A stretch of 64,000 nt of DNA, taken from NCBI RefSeq assembly GCF_002557795.1, contig NZ_CP023777.1, positions 558,001 through 622,000 of the forward strand. Reading direction: 5' to 3'. The notes below the pieces were generated by a model. That model was not told the DNA's origin. It saw only the letters and a list, made by a program, of their open reading frames with translations, and ran no database searches. Positions 1-9,800 of the stretch are shown here, piece after piece (position 1 is the first letter of the stretch; the number at the start of each line of letters is the position of its first letter). This DNA is from Chitinophaga caeni (lineage in GTDB: Bacteria > Bacteroidota > Bacteroidia > Chitinophagales > Chitinophagaceae). A program made the translations under genes and the position numbers.

Positions 1-1730
1 ATGAATACGGAATCCAACATATTCACCATCTCGGCTTTGCCACCCATCAGGTTAGCCAAACCCTCGATATCATGGAACACGCTCCAAGTGTAGTGCCAAC
101 TGTTACCCTCGGTAAAGGCATCACCCCATTTAAAAGGATTGAAAGGGGACTGGAATTGACCATCCTTGTTTTTACCACGCATTAATTTATGGCTAGGATC
201 GTACAGGTTACGGTAGTTCTGGTTGCGTTTTGCAAAACGCGCGATCTCCGCCTTCGGGCGATTCAAGGCTTGCGCCAACTTGTAGATCGTGAAATCATCG
301 TAAGCATATTCCAAGGTACGTGCAGCGTTTTCGTTAATCTTCACATCGTAAGGCACATAACCTAACTTGTTATAATAATCTACGCCTTTACGTCCCACGG
401 AAGTCATCGGCCCTTCGTTTTCGGTATTTTTCAGGATCGCTTCATACAAAGTGTTGATGTCGAAACCGCGGATACCCTTGATATAAGCATCGGAAATCAG
501 CGAAGCGGAGTTAGAACCGATCATGCAATTGCGGTGACCGGGACTAGCCCATTCCGGCAACCAACCACTTTCCTTGTAAGTATTGGCCAATCCATCCATG
601 ATGTGTGCATCCAAAGTAGGATACATCAGGCTGAAGAACGGGAACACGGCGCGGAAAGTATCCCAGAAACCGTTGTCGGTAAACATATAACCGGGCAATA
701 CTTGGCCGTTGTAAGGACTGTAGTGCATGATTTTGTTCTGCGCATCCAGCTCGTAGAATTTGCGTGGGAACAACATGGTTCTATATAAACAAGAATAGAA
801 AGTACGCACTTGATCTATTGTACCGCCAGAAACTAAGATCCTGGACAATTCCTTGTTCCAAGCTTCTTTCGCTTTGGTTTTTGTCGTGTTGAAATCATCG
901 TTGGCCAATTCGCGCTGCATGTTCAGCTCCGCTTGCTCCTGGCTGATGAAAGAAGAAGCGACTTTTACGTTAACCTGCTCGCCGCGGGTAGTAGCAAATC
1001 CTACGATGGCACCAACATGATCGGCTTTATATTCCAAAGTATCCTTGGCCAAAGTTTCCCCGTGCCAGGTGTTGGCAGTTTTAAAAGGCTTATCGAATAC
1101 TAAAACGAAATAGTTCTTAAAGTTTTTAGGAACACCGCCACTGTTGCGGGTAGTGTAACCGATAATTTTTCTTTCGGACGGGATAATTTTTACATAAGAA
1201 CCCCTATCGAAAGCATCTAACACAACGAAGGCGCTATCGGTTGTAGGGAAAGTAAACCGGAACTGCGCCGCCCTTTCGGTCGGTGTAATTTCCGTGGTTA
1301 CGTCGGCATCAGCCACGTACACGCTATAATAATAAGGTTTGGCAACTTCAGATTTATGGGAGAACCAACTGGCGCGATCATCCTGGGTAAACTTGGCTGT
1401 TCCCGTTACAGGCATGATGGCAAATTGGCCGTAATCATTGATCCAGGGAGAGGGTTGGTGCGTTTGTTTAAAACCGCGCAACTTATCTGCACTGTATTGG
1501 TAAGCCCATCCATTACCGATTTTACCGGTTTGCGGCATCCAGAAGTTCATGCCCCAAGGCAGCGCGATGGCAGGATAAGTATTCCCATTGGAGAGAGAGA
1601 TTTTTGAATCTGTTCCCATCAATGGATTCACCCATTCTACCGGGTCCGTGACCTGGCTCACCTCCTGGGCTTTGCTCAATGTTGCACAGCAAAATGCAAC
1701 GGCTAATAATCCAAATCGTTTCATATTCAT
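1..1730 (-). CDS. GH92 family alpha-1,2-mannosidase, 5' part only (runs off window start)
   Basis: The frame is open from the ATG at 1730 (or the ATG at 1724, which gives MKRFGLLAVAFCC) to the window edge, about 576 residues. A signal peptide ending near SKAQ suggests export to the periplasm or outer membrane. Family landmarks are WVNPLMGTDS near the N-terminus, the GNTYPAIALPWGMNFW segment, TDNGFWDTFRAVFPF in the middle, and FTEGNSWHYTWSVFHD at the end. In GH92 enzymes the Glu of this TEGN motif is the general acid; here it is residue 541 counted from the first ATG, encoded at 108-110. The Asp general base lies beyond the window. These calcium-dependent enzymes remove mannose from high-mannose glycans. 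A LacI-type regulator lies upstream on the same strand and may control it. Identification is firm; the exact linkage specificity is not. Confidence 0.93.
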   Translation of the reverse strand, partial: MNMKRFGLLAVAFCCATLSKAQEVSQVTDPVEWVNPLMGTDSKISLSNGNTYPAIALPWGMNFWMPQTGKIGNGWAYQYSADKLRGFKQTHQPSPWINDYGQFAIMPVTGTAKFTQDDRASWFSHKSEVAKPYYYSVYVADADVTTEITPTERAAQFRFTFPTTDSAFVVLDAFDRGSYVKIIPSERKIIGYTTRNSGGVPKNFKNYFVLVFDKPFKTANTWHGETLAKDTLEYKADHVGAIVGFATTRGEQVNVKVASSFISQEQAELNMQRELANDDFNTTKTKAKEAWNKELSRILVSGGTIDQVRTFYSCLYRTMLFPRKFYELDAQNKIMHYSPYNGQVLPGYMFTDNGFWDTFRAVFPFFSLMYPTLDAHIMDGLANTYKESGWLPEWASPGHRNCMIGSNSASLISDAYIKGIRGFDINTLYEAILKNTENEGPMTSVGRKGVDYYNKLGYVPYDVKINENAARTLEYAYDDFTIYKLAQALNRPKAEIARFAKRNQNYRNLYDPSHKLMRGKNKDGQFQSPFNPFKWGDAFTEGNSWHYTWSVFHDIEGLANLMGGKAEMVNMLDSVF

Positions 1731-2587
1731 GTGTTGATAGTCTTAATAAGTTTAAGCAATCTACGAAATGACAATAATAAATATAAGAGAGAAGCCGGCC
1801 CTGGAAAAGGCCAGCCGAATTATGCTACTCTTTATGTAAAATCTTTATTGTCAATTCAATGGTATTTTAAATTCAAAGGCATCACCATGATAGAAAATTA
1901 ACAAATATAGATACTAAATTAATAATCTATAAAACATAATAATCTCTACCGCCCCTCAAAATTACTACCCCTCCCACGGGTTACATTTTAGTATAACCAA
2001 TGCTAAATCGATTTTGCAATATACACCAAAACTAATACATTGCAGCTATCATTTAGCTACCTAGGGCGGGGTAGTGTGACGCTCTACCTTCACAAAATTT
2101 TAATATTTTTTAAAATAAGCTTTGCCCGGCTGTATTTCTTTTCATAAAAAGTAGCTGCGCGACTAAATTGAATACGAATTACCTTTCTTTTATTCATTAA
2201 CCGGCCTAAGATCTATCAGTTTTCTAACATGGAGCCAGCACGGCAAAATTATTTACAAAGTATTTATCTCCCTACCGTTTCCAAAACAGGTTTCCATATT
2301 TCGCTAACTTATTCCTACTTACATAAAACGTTTTAGCAAACGTTCATAAAAAAAAGAAAATCAATCATTTCGATTTTTTATATGCCGATCAACGATCAAA
2401 TCACGCTAAACTTTTTAAATTAATTTTTTAACTTCGGGTATTAAACCCTTCGCAAAATCGTTTTAGCATGTACATATAAAAAAAAGATGCTTTCATCTCT
2501 TCCTGTTCAGTATACATGACCTTTCACCATGTATGTTCATGGTAAAAATAAAATTATTTTTAGTTTTTCAACAATTTTTCTCTGTTT
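1731..2587. other. 857-bp AT-rich spacer between LacI regulator and GH92 gene
   Basis: No convincing reading frame is present on either strand; the short frames are AT-rich and unlike the neighbours. The stretch carries operator-like palindromes with a central CG (2324-2335 and 2005-2014) and several homopolymeric A/T runs. It is the natural place for the GH92 promoter and for regulation by the LacI-type protein encoded just upstream. Confidence 0.6.
2324..2335. promoter_or_regulatory. putative LacI-family operator (TAAAACGTTTTA)
   Basis: A perfect 12-bp palindrome centred on CG, the typical symmetry of LacI/GalR operators. A partial second copy (AAACGTT, 2338-2344) follows directly. It lies between the regulator gene and the GH92 gene, so it could serve the mannosidase promoter. 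No binding data are available; such AT-rich palindromes also occur by chance. Confidence 0.45.
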
Positions 2588-3604
2588 TTATGATGAACCG
2601 CGTACGATGAACTTACCGGGCAGCGCTACTTGCCACTTTTTTGCGCCCCCCTTCACCTGGTTCAATTGCTGCATCAGCATGCGTATAGCAGTCTTGGCAA
2701 TCTCCTCTACCGGTTGTTCTATCACGGTGATGCCGGGTGGGTATAAACGGAAAAGGTCATGATCATCAAAACAAACCATCGCCAAGTCCTTCGGAAGATT
2801 CAGACCAAGTTTTACAAAAGTCTCCAAACCTCTTATCCCGAGGTAGTTCGTAGTAAAGAAAATGGCGTCCAGCTTAGGGTTCACTTCCAGGTATTGGGTG
2901 ATGGCGGTAATGGCAGCTTCTTTATCAAGGTTATACGGCAATTTTAACTGGTATTTTTTCCTCTGGGGAATGCCATGCTCCTTCAAGGTATCAACATACG
3001 CTTTAGTTCTCTCCTTGATTTGCACCATATCCATATCTACCGTAACTAAACCGATATGTTTATGTCCCTTCTTTATAAGGTGCTCCATTCCTTTTGCTAC
3101 GGAACCGTAGCTATCAATCAGTACATGCGGGGCGGGTAAACCGGGGAAATAACTATCCATTAAAACTATCGGCTTATTATACTCCATTAACTGCTGGATA
3201 TCTTGCTCCATCCCTGCAACCGGCGTAATCAAGTACCCATCGACCTGCTGCCTACTCAACATGTTAATCAACTCCGCTCCTTTCTTTGCATCGTTTTCAG
3301 TACTACAATAAACGATACGGTACCCGTATTTTTCAGCTTCCGATTCGATCGTTCCCGCCAAAGAAGCGAAGAAACTACCGGAAATGCTCTCCACGATCAA
3401 ACCTAATATCTTCGATTGCCCCGTCCTCAGGTTTACCGCCACCTGGTGGGGCTGGTAACCGCTTTTCCTTACAATAGCGCGGATCTTGTCGGCCAGCTCA
3501 TCGCTGATACGCATTTGCTTAGCTTTACCATTCAATACGAACGATACGGTCGACGGCGCCACGCCTGCTAACTTGGCTACATCTTTAAGGGAGAGTCGCT
3601 TCAT
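2588..3604 (-). CDS. LacI/GalR family transcriptional regulator
   Basis: The 338-residue length is typical of the family. The N-terminal helix-turn-helix (residues about 4-25, LSLKDVAKLAGVAPSTVSFV) is followed by the hinge helix region and the sentence-like family motif GYQPHQVAVNLRTGQS. From about residue 65 the periplasmic-binding-protein fold begins (ILGLIVESISGSFFASL), with the C-terminal effector domain ending in PVEEIAKTAIRMLMQQL. It binds DNA as a dimer and responds to a sugar-like effector that cannot be named from sequence. It lies upstream of the GH92 gene in the same direction, so control of mannoside use is a reasonable inference. The ATG at 3604 places the HTH at the usual distance from the N-terminus. 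Confidence 0.95.
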   Translation of the reverse strand: MKRLSLKDVAKLAGVAPSTVSFVLNGKAKQMRISDELADKIRAIVRKSGYQPHQVAVNLRTGQSKILGLIVESISGSFFASLAGTIESEAEKYGYRIVYCSTENDAKKGAELINMLSRQQVDGYLITPVAGMEQDIQQLMEYNKPIVLMDSYFPGLPAPHVLIDSYGSVAKGMEHLIKKGHKHIGLVTVDMDMVQIKERTKAYVDTLKEHGIPQRKKYQLKLPYNLDKEAAITAITQYLEVNPKLDAIFFTTNYLGIRGLETFVKLGLNLPKDLAMVCFDDHDLFRLYPPGITVIEQPVEEIAKTAIRMLMQQLNQVKGGAKKWQVALPGKFIVRGSS

Positions 3605-4089
3605 ATTTAACCATTTCTACTGGGTTTGTCAACTTGGTTGATAATTACCTGGATTGTTCACATTTATTAAATTCAACTATAAAGAACAGCCGCTCCGGCG
3701 GCCCTGCCGGGGCAACACGATTTGCAAATGTATAATTTCCCGGCAGCTTGTACATTAAAACTTTCTATGCTGCTACGTATTGTCGTAGTTTGATGTTTTT
3801 ACAATACTCCCATAAACGCATCCAAAACTATCATATTATAACTCAATATAGAAAAATTGTGTGTAATGACTATTAGTTTAATCTGCGGCTTTTTAAATAT
3901 TTTTTAACAAAAAAGCATCATTTTCGAAGATTTTCCATCAAAAACTTGGTAGTTTCAAATTATTTAATAAGATTGAGAAGGCTTGGGGCAATTAAATATC
4001 ACAACAGCCCGTTAAAGTGGAGAGCTTTCTTATTACGATACTACAAGATCAGCACTGCTGTTTCACCTCACAATTCATGAAAAAAGCGT
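3605..4089. other. 485-bp divergent spacer (LacI regulator / desaturase)
   Basis: No gene is supported here. The stretch is AT-rich apart from a GC-rich imperfect hairpin near 3688-3713, close to the LacI start. It must hold the promoters of both divergent genes, but no clear TTG-N19-TAnnTTTG match was found on either strand. Confidence 0.5.
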
Positions 4090-5157
4090 ATGAAACTATT
4101 AGCCAACACAACAGACCCGGTATATAATCCAAAAGCTGAACTCACCGCCTTAGATCGATTCTTATTACAATTTATCAAGGACAAACGTGATTTGCCTTTT
4201 CTATACTTGACGATCAAGATATCTCTCACCTTACCGGTTTTGGCTATCTTATTATATATGCCTTTTTTAAATGGTTGGTTATGGTTCGCGGTGGCGGTCC
4301 TGTACCAGTATTTCAATAACATCGTTTTCAAAGGTCCGTTCGGTCTAATGCTCCATTGCACCAGCCACCGGGCTTTTTTTAAGAAAAAATACAGGCTAAT
4401 GAACCATTATTTACCTTGGTTCATAGGCCCCTTCTTCGGTCAAACACCGGAAACTTATTACAGTCACCATATCGGCATGCATCACCCCGAAAACAACTTG
4501 GAAGAGGACGAAAGTTCCACGATGAGCTACCAACGTGATTCTTTGCGCGGGTTTGGATTATACTTAGCCAGGTTTTTCTTTATGGGTGTATACCATCTCT
4601 GTTTATATTTTGCGAGAAAGAACCGCAAGAAGCTCTTAATAAGATCCGTTCGCGGGGAACTTTTATATATCCTGATGTGCGTTGGATTAAGCTTCGTGAA
4701 TTTCTGGGCCACGTTCGTCGTATTTATATTGCCTTTCGTCATATCCAGGATCATCATGATGGTGGGTAATTGGGCACAACATGCGTTCGTTTGTAAACAT
4801 GATCCGGGGAATCCTTATAAAAACAGCATAACCTGTATCAATACCAAGTACAACCATAAGTGCTGGAACGATGGTTACCATATCTCCCATCACCTCAAAC
4901 CTAGTATGCATTGGACGGATCATCCCGTTTACTTCAAGGAGACCCTCCATGAATATATTGATAATGAAGCGATTGTTTTCGACGGTATCCATTTCCTACA
5001 TGTATTTGCATACCTGGTAAGCAAGCGCTACGATCTTCTTGCCAAACATTTTGTCAACATCGGCGATCGATATGCTTCCGAGGACGAGGTAATAGAACTT
5101 CTTAAGTTCCGTACCAGGCGGATACCAGTTACATCACCCGCAATGGCAACGGTATAA
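4090..5157 (+). CDS. fatty acid desaturase family membrane protein
   Basis: 355 residues with the three histidine boxes of membrane di-iron desaturases/hydroxylases: HCTSH at residues 89-93, HHIGMHH at 126-132, and HISHH at 264-268. Hydrophobic segments lie around 45-75, 105-118, 155-175 and 190-225, consistent with an integral membrane enzyme whose His boxes face the cytoplasm. The fold matches PF00487. The substrate (acyl lipid, sphingolipid or carotenoid) cannot be told from sequence. The ABC ATPase gene begins 71 bp downstream on the same strand, so co-transcription is possible. Confidence 0.85.
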   Translation: MKLLANTTDPVYNPKAELTALDRFLLQFIKDKRDLPFLYLTIKISLTLPVLAILLYMPFLNGWLWFAVAVLYQYFNNIVFKGPFGLMLHCTSHRAFFKKKYRLMNHYLPWFIGPFFGQTPETYYSHHIGMHHPENNLEEDESSTMSYQRDSLRGFGLYLARFFFMGVYHLCLYFARKNRKKLLIRSVRGELLYILMCVGLSFVNFWATFVVFILPFVISRIIMMVGNWAQHAFVCKHDPGNPYKNSITCINTKYNHKCWNDGYHISHHLKPSMHWTDHPVYFKETLHEYIDNEAIVFDGIHFLHVFAYLVSKRYDLLAKHFVNIGDRYASEDEVIELLKFRTRRIPVTSPAMATV

Positions 5158-5228
5158 ATTCCGTGGTATAACATCAGAATGTTCTGTACATTAGCAGGCA
5201 ATTCTATGTTAACGAAACTATCAGAACC

Positions 5229-6719
5229 GTGCCCTTACTTACATTAAGAAATATCCGGGTAAGATATTTAGATACCACCTTGTTTGAAGACTTGTCCTGG
5301 CAAATTGAAAACGGGGAACAATGGGCCATCGTGGGGAAAAGCGGATCGGGAAAAACGACCCTGCTTAACACCATCACGGGGAAGTATAACGTGATCAATG
5401 GCGCCATCGAGCATCATTATTATAATGCTTACCGCGATTCCCATGATATCAAAGATCCTTATTTCAATTACCGCCATTTGCAAGCTACGGTTGGCCAACA
5501 ACATGATTTTAAGAACCGTTCCAATACAACCGAGTTTTATTATCAACAAAGGTTCAATAGCGCCGATGCCGATGAAGCAATCTCCGTTCGCGAATACCTT
5601 TTCGGGGAACCTGGTGATGTATTACCGTCCATACTAGCTTTAATCGAACCCTTAAATTTAGAACCGCTGCTTCCTAAAGCTTTAATTAAGCTTTCAAACG
5701 GGGAAACGAGGAGAACTTTACTAGCAAAAGCCTTGCTAAAGCAGCCCAAGTTATTACTGCTGGACAATCCCTTCGTTGGTTTGGATGTGAAAGCCCGCCA
5801 ACATTTACACGGTATTATCAACCACGTAATAGAATCGGGCACAGCGGTGATCTTAGCTACGATGCCCGGTGAAATACCAAGCGGGATTACGCACGTTTTA
5901 CAATTGGATCAAAACCGCGTAGTGAATAAGTTTACGAGGCAGGAATTTGTATCTCAACAAAGGGTTAAGGCCCCTGGTCAAAGCTTCGAGCTGCAACCTG
6001 CGGAAATCGCGTTACTACGGCAATTAGCGGCCGCTGCACCTAGTTATAATTTCCAGCAGATCGTTCACATGGAAAAAGTCAAGGTAAAATATGGTGAGAG
6101 CACGATCTTGGAGAACCTGGATTGGACGATTCTCCCCGAAGAGAAATGGGCATTACTGGGCCCAAACGGCGCGGGAAAATCAACGTTACTCAGCCTTATA
6201 AACGGCGACAACCCCCAAGCCTACGCTAATAACATCATTCTATTTGATCGCAAGAGGGGAAGCGGGGAGAGTATCTGGGATATCAAGAAAAAGATAGGTT
6301 TCGTATCGCCCGAGTTACACCAATATTTTCCTAACAACAGCTCCTGCTTGCAGGTTGTTGCTTCAGGTTATTTCGATACGATCGGCGTACATCATAAAGT
6401 TAATGCGGAACAATTAGGGAATGCGCTTAAGTGGATGCAATTGTTAGGAATCCAATATTTTGCTGAAAAATCATTTAAATTTTGCCCCGGAAGTATTCAA
6501 AGACTCACATTATTAGCCCGCGCATTGGTAAAACAACCACCCTTGTTAATCTTCGACGAGCCTTGTCAAGGCCTAGATCAAGAACAGAAAGAACATTTCA
6601 AGCAGGTCATTGACATGTTATGCAAGTATATCCCCATGACGTTGATCTTCGTTACCCATTACAGTGACGAGATACCAACGGCAGTTGACAAATTATTGGA
6701 ACTCAAAAAGCTCGCTTAA
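5229..6719 (+). CDS. twin-domain ABC ATPase, ModF/PhrA-like, no membrane domain
   Basis: 496 residues holding two complete ABC ATPase domains. NBD1: Walker A at 36-43 (GKSGSGKT), signature LSNGE at 155-159, Walker B LLLLDN at 175-180. NBD2: Walker A at 311-318 (GPNGAGKS), signature replaced by CPGSIQ at 419-424, Walker B LLIFDE at 439-444, switch His at 477. NBD1 therefore lacks the catalytic Glu (Asn instead) and the switch His (ATMPGE), while NBD2 lacks a proper signature. There is no transmembrane segment and no adjacent permease. Domain order and size resemble E. coli ModF, whose role is poorly known. The start is GTG at 5229; no in-frame ATG lies upstream. Confidence 0.85.
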   Translation: MPLLTLRNIRVRYLDTTLFEDLSWQIENGEQWAIVGKSGSGKTTLLNTITGKYNVINGAIEHHYYNAYRDSHDIKDPYFNYRHLQATVGQQHDFKNRSNTTEFYYQQRFNSADADEAISVREYLFGEPGDVLPSILALIEPLNLEPLLPKALIKLSNGETRRTLLAKALLKQPKLLLLDNPFVGLDVKARQHLHGIINHVIESGTAVILATMPGEIPSGITHVLQLDQNRVVNKFTRQEFVSQQRVKAPGQSFELQPAEIALLRQLAAAAPSYNFQQIVHMEKVKVKYGESTILENLDWTILPEEKWALLGPNGAGKSTLLSLINGDNPQAYANNIILFDRKRGSGESIWDIKKKIGFVSPELHQYFPNNSSCLQVVASGYFDTIGVHHKVNAEQLGNALKWMQLLGIQYFAEKSFKFCPGSIQRLTLLARALVKQPPLLIFDEPCQGLDQEQKEHFKQVIDMLCKYIPMTLIFVTHYSDEIPTAVDKLLELKKLA

Positions 6720-6801
6720 TCTATTTTTGTTCATTCGTCGATAAAAGAATAACTTTAGTGCGATTATTTATTATTAATATTTAGCATACAAATTACACTA
6801 C

Positions 6802-9800
6802 ATGCGACCTAACATGCGTTACCTGCTAGTATCGTTGTGGGCTTTAATTATCCTGTTGGGATTCCATTCTTGCAAGCAATCCCAGGAAGCCATGAACCCC
6901 GAGTTTGCAAAGTATATCGAAGCATATACCACCGGGGTGATATCCAAGCAAAGCGCCATCAGGATACAACTGAATGGCCAAACCAACATTACCCATACCG
7001 TTAACGAACCGCTGGAAGAGAAAGTTTTCGATTTCAGTCCTAGTATCAAAGGGAAAGCTGTTTGGATCGATGCCACCACGATCGAGTTCAGGCCGGAAGA
7101 AAACTTGCAACCCGGCAAGAAGTATTCCGCAACATTTAACCTCGGTAAACTAATGGAAGTGCCGAAAGACTTGAATCGCTTTAGTTTCGATTTTCAAGTA
7201 ATGAAACCTTCTTACTCTTTTGAAGAGTTCGGTTTAGTGGTTGACGGCAATACCGCTTCCAGCAAGATGAAACTGGAAGGCGTCGTCTATACCGCCGATG
7301 TAGAAAAACCGGCAGAGGTAGAGCGATTGCTTAAGGCCAGCGCTAACTCTCAATCCTTACCAATTACCTGGACACATACTTCGGATCCTAAGGAACATAA
7401 ATTCACGATAAAGAACATCACGAGAGGGAAAACCGATCAAAATTTGATCATTGATTATAACGGTGAATCCATCGGCTCTAAAACTTCCGGCACTAAAACA
7501 TTGCCGGTACCGGCTTCGGGAGTTTTCAAGGTAATGGAAACAAGGGCGATGTATGAACCGGATGTTCATATGCTCGTATTATTTAGCGCCCCAATTGATC
7601 CCGCCCAAGATTTAAGGGGCTTGATTTACATGTCTGGCGTAAGCGATTTGCGATTTACAGTGGATGGAAGCCAGGTAAAAGTTTACAGCAACAAGAACCT
7701 TGAAGGAAATCACGATGTTTCTATTTCCGAAGGTATCCTCGACACGGGAGGCGATAGGCTCGGTAAAACTTTTGCCAGCAGCATCACTTTCGAAAATCGC
7801 AAGCCAAGCGTAAGCGTTCCGAGCAAGGGCGTAATTTTGCCTCAATCGCAAAAGCTGGTTTTACCATTCGACGCCATCAACTTGAACGCGGTTGATGTTA
7901 CCATCTTGAAGATCTATGAGAACAATATCCCGCAATACCTTCAAAATAATAACCTGGATGGGAATAACGAACTCCGCCGCGTAGCGAAACCTATTGTTAG
8001 GACTACCATCCGGCTCGACCAGGATAAATCCTTGAACCTGCATGTTAAAAACAGGTTTAACATCGACCTGGAAAAATATCTTAATAGCGAGCCGGGCGCC
8101 ATCTACCGCGTCACTATCGGCTTCAGGAAGGAATATGCGCTCGTAAAATGTAATGAAAAACAGGCGGATAGCGATGATAACGAAGTATATTATTATGATA
8201 GCTACGGTGATAAGATTGATGATGAAGATGATTTCTGGTCGGCATATGATAGTTATTATCCTTACGGTTATAATTGGGACCAGAGAGATAATCCCTGCCA
8301 TCCGGCTTATTATAATGCCAATAAATGGGTTTCCAGGAATATCATTTCTTCCAATATCGGCTTGATTGCCAAAAGAGGGAATGATAATTCAATGGTTGTT
8401 GCAGTAACTGATATCCGTGATGCCAAGCCCATGAACGGCGTTGACCTCGAATTATTGGATTATCAACAACAGGTAATCTTTACAGCTAAAAGTGATGGTG
8501 AAGGGTTTGCTAAGTTCGATTTACCGAAGAAACCTTACCTGTTAATTGCCAAGAAAGGAAATGAACGCGGGTATCTAAAATTGGATGATGGCAATTCTTT
8601 ATTGTTAAGTCGTTTCGATGTAAAAGGCGAGAAGATCCAATCCGGCATGAAAGGCTTCATTTACGGGGAAAGAGGCGTTTGGCGCCCGGGTGACTCCCTG
8701 TTCCTGACATTTGTATTGGAAGATAAAAACAAGAAACTTCCGGCTAATCACCCGGTAAGCTTTGAATTGTATAATCCCAAGGGACAACTATATAAGCGGA
8801 TCATCCACCACGAATCATTAAACGGGTTCTACAAGTTTGCCACGGCTACCGATCCAGATGCACTAACCGGTAACTGGGTCGCCAAGGTAAAAGTTGGGAA
8901 TGCAACATTTACAAAGAATGTGCGCATAGAAACGGTGAAACCCAACCGCTTGAAGATCAATTTAGACTTTAATAAAAATGGGATCCTTTCCAGGTTTGGC
9001 AACAACACGGGCACATTATCTGCCATGTGGCTGTTCGGGGCGCCGGGGAAAGACTTAAAAGCAAAAGTAGATGTATCATTGGTAGCTGCTAAAACGAGCT
9101 TCCCACAAAAAGCGCTTTCAGATTTTGTATTCGATGATCCTACCACGCACTTTTCAGCAGAAAACAAAACCATCTTTGAAGGTAGCCTCGGTGAAAGCGG
9201 ACAAACTACCATCAAAGCCGATATGAATGTTGGCGAACGCGCACCCGGCGTATTAAGAGCTAATTTCGAAACGAAAGTATTCGAACCGGGCGGTGATTTC
9301 AGCGTAGATTACAGCCATGTACCTTACCATGTATTCAAATCTTACGTGGGCATCCAAACACCGGAAGGCGCCAGGCTAACGGGTATGTTGCTGACGGATA
9401 AAAATCATAAAGTAAATATTGTAAATGTAGACGATGCAGGTAATTTCATCAGTGGCCAACGTACTGTTTCCGTGGAAATGTATAAAGTAAACTGGCGCTG
9501 GTGGTGGGATGAAGGGGAAGATGACCTGACCAACTTCACGCAGGATAATTACAACCAATTAATTGCATCTTCAAAAGTTACGTTGAATAACGGCAAAGGC
9601 TCCTGGAATTTCAATGTCCCTTATCCGCAATGGGGGCGTTTCCTCATCAGGGTAAAGGATATGGAGAGCGGGCACGTAACGGGAAATACCGTTTACGTAG
9701 ATTGGCCGGGATACAGCGAGCGCTTGCAAAAAGAAAATCCTACGGAAGCAGCGATGCTCGTGTTTACTTCCGATAAAACACATTATAAAGTAGGCGATGA

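Noticed and set aside
2529..2762. 77-residue frame at the end of the LacI regulator gene
   Set aside because: It mostly overlaps the regulator on the opposite strand and has no protein-like features.
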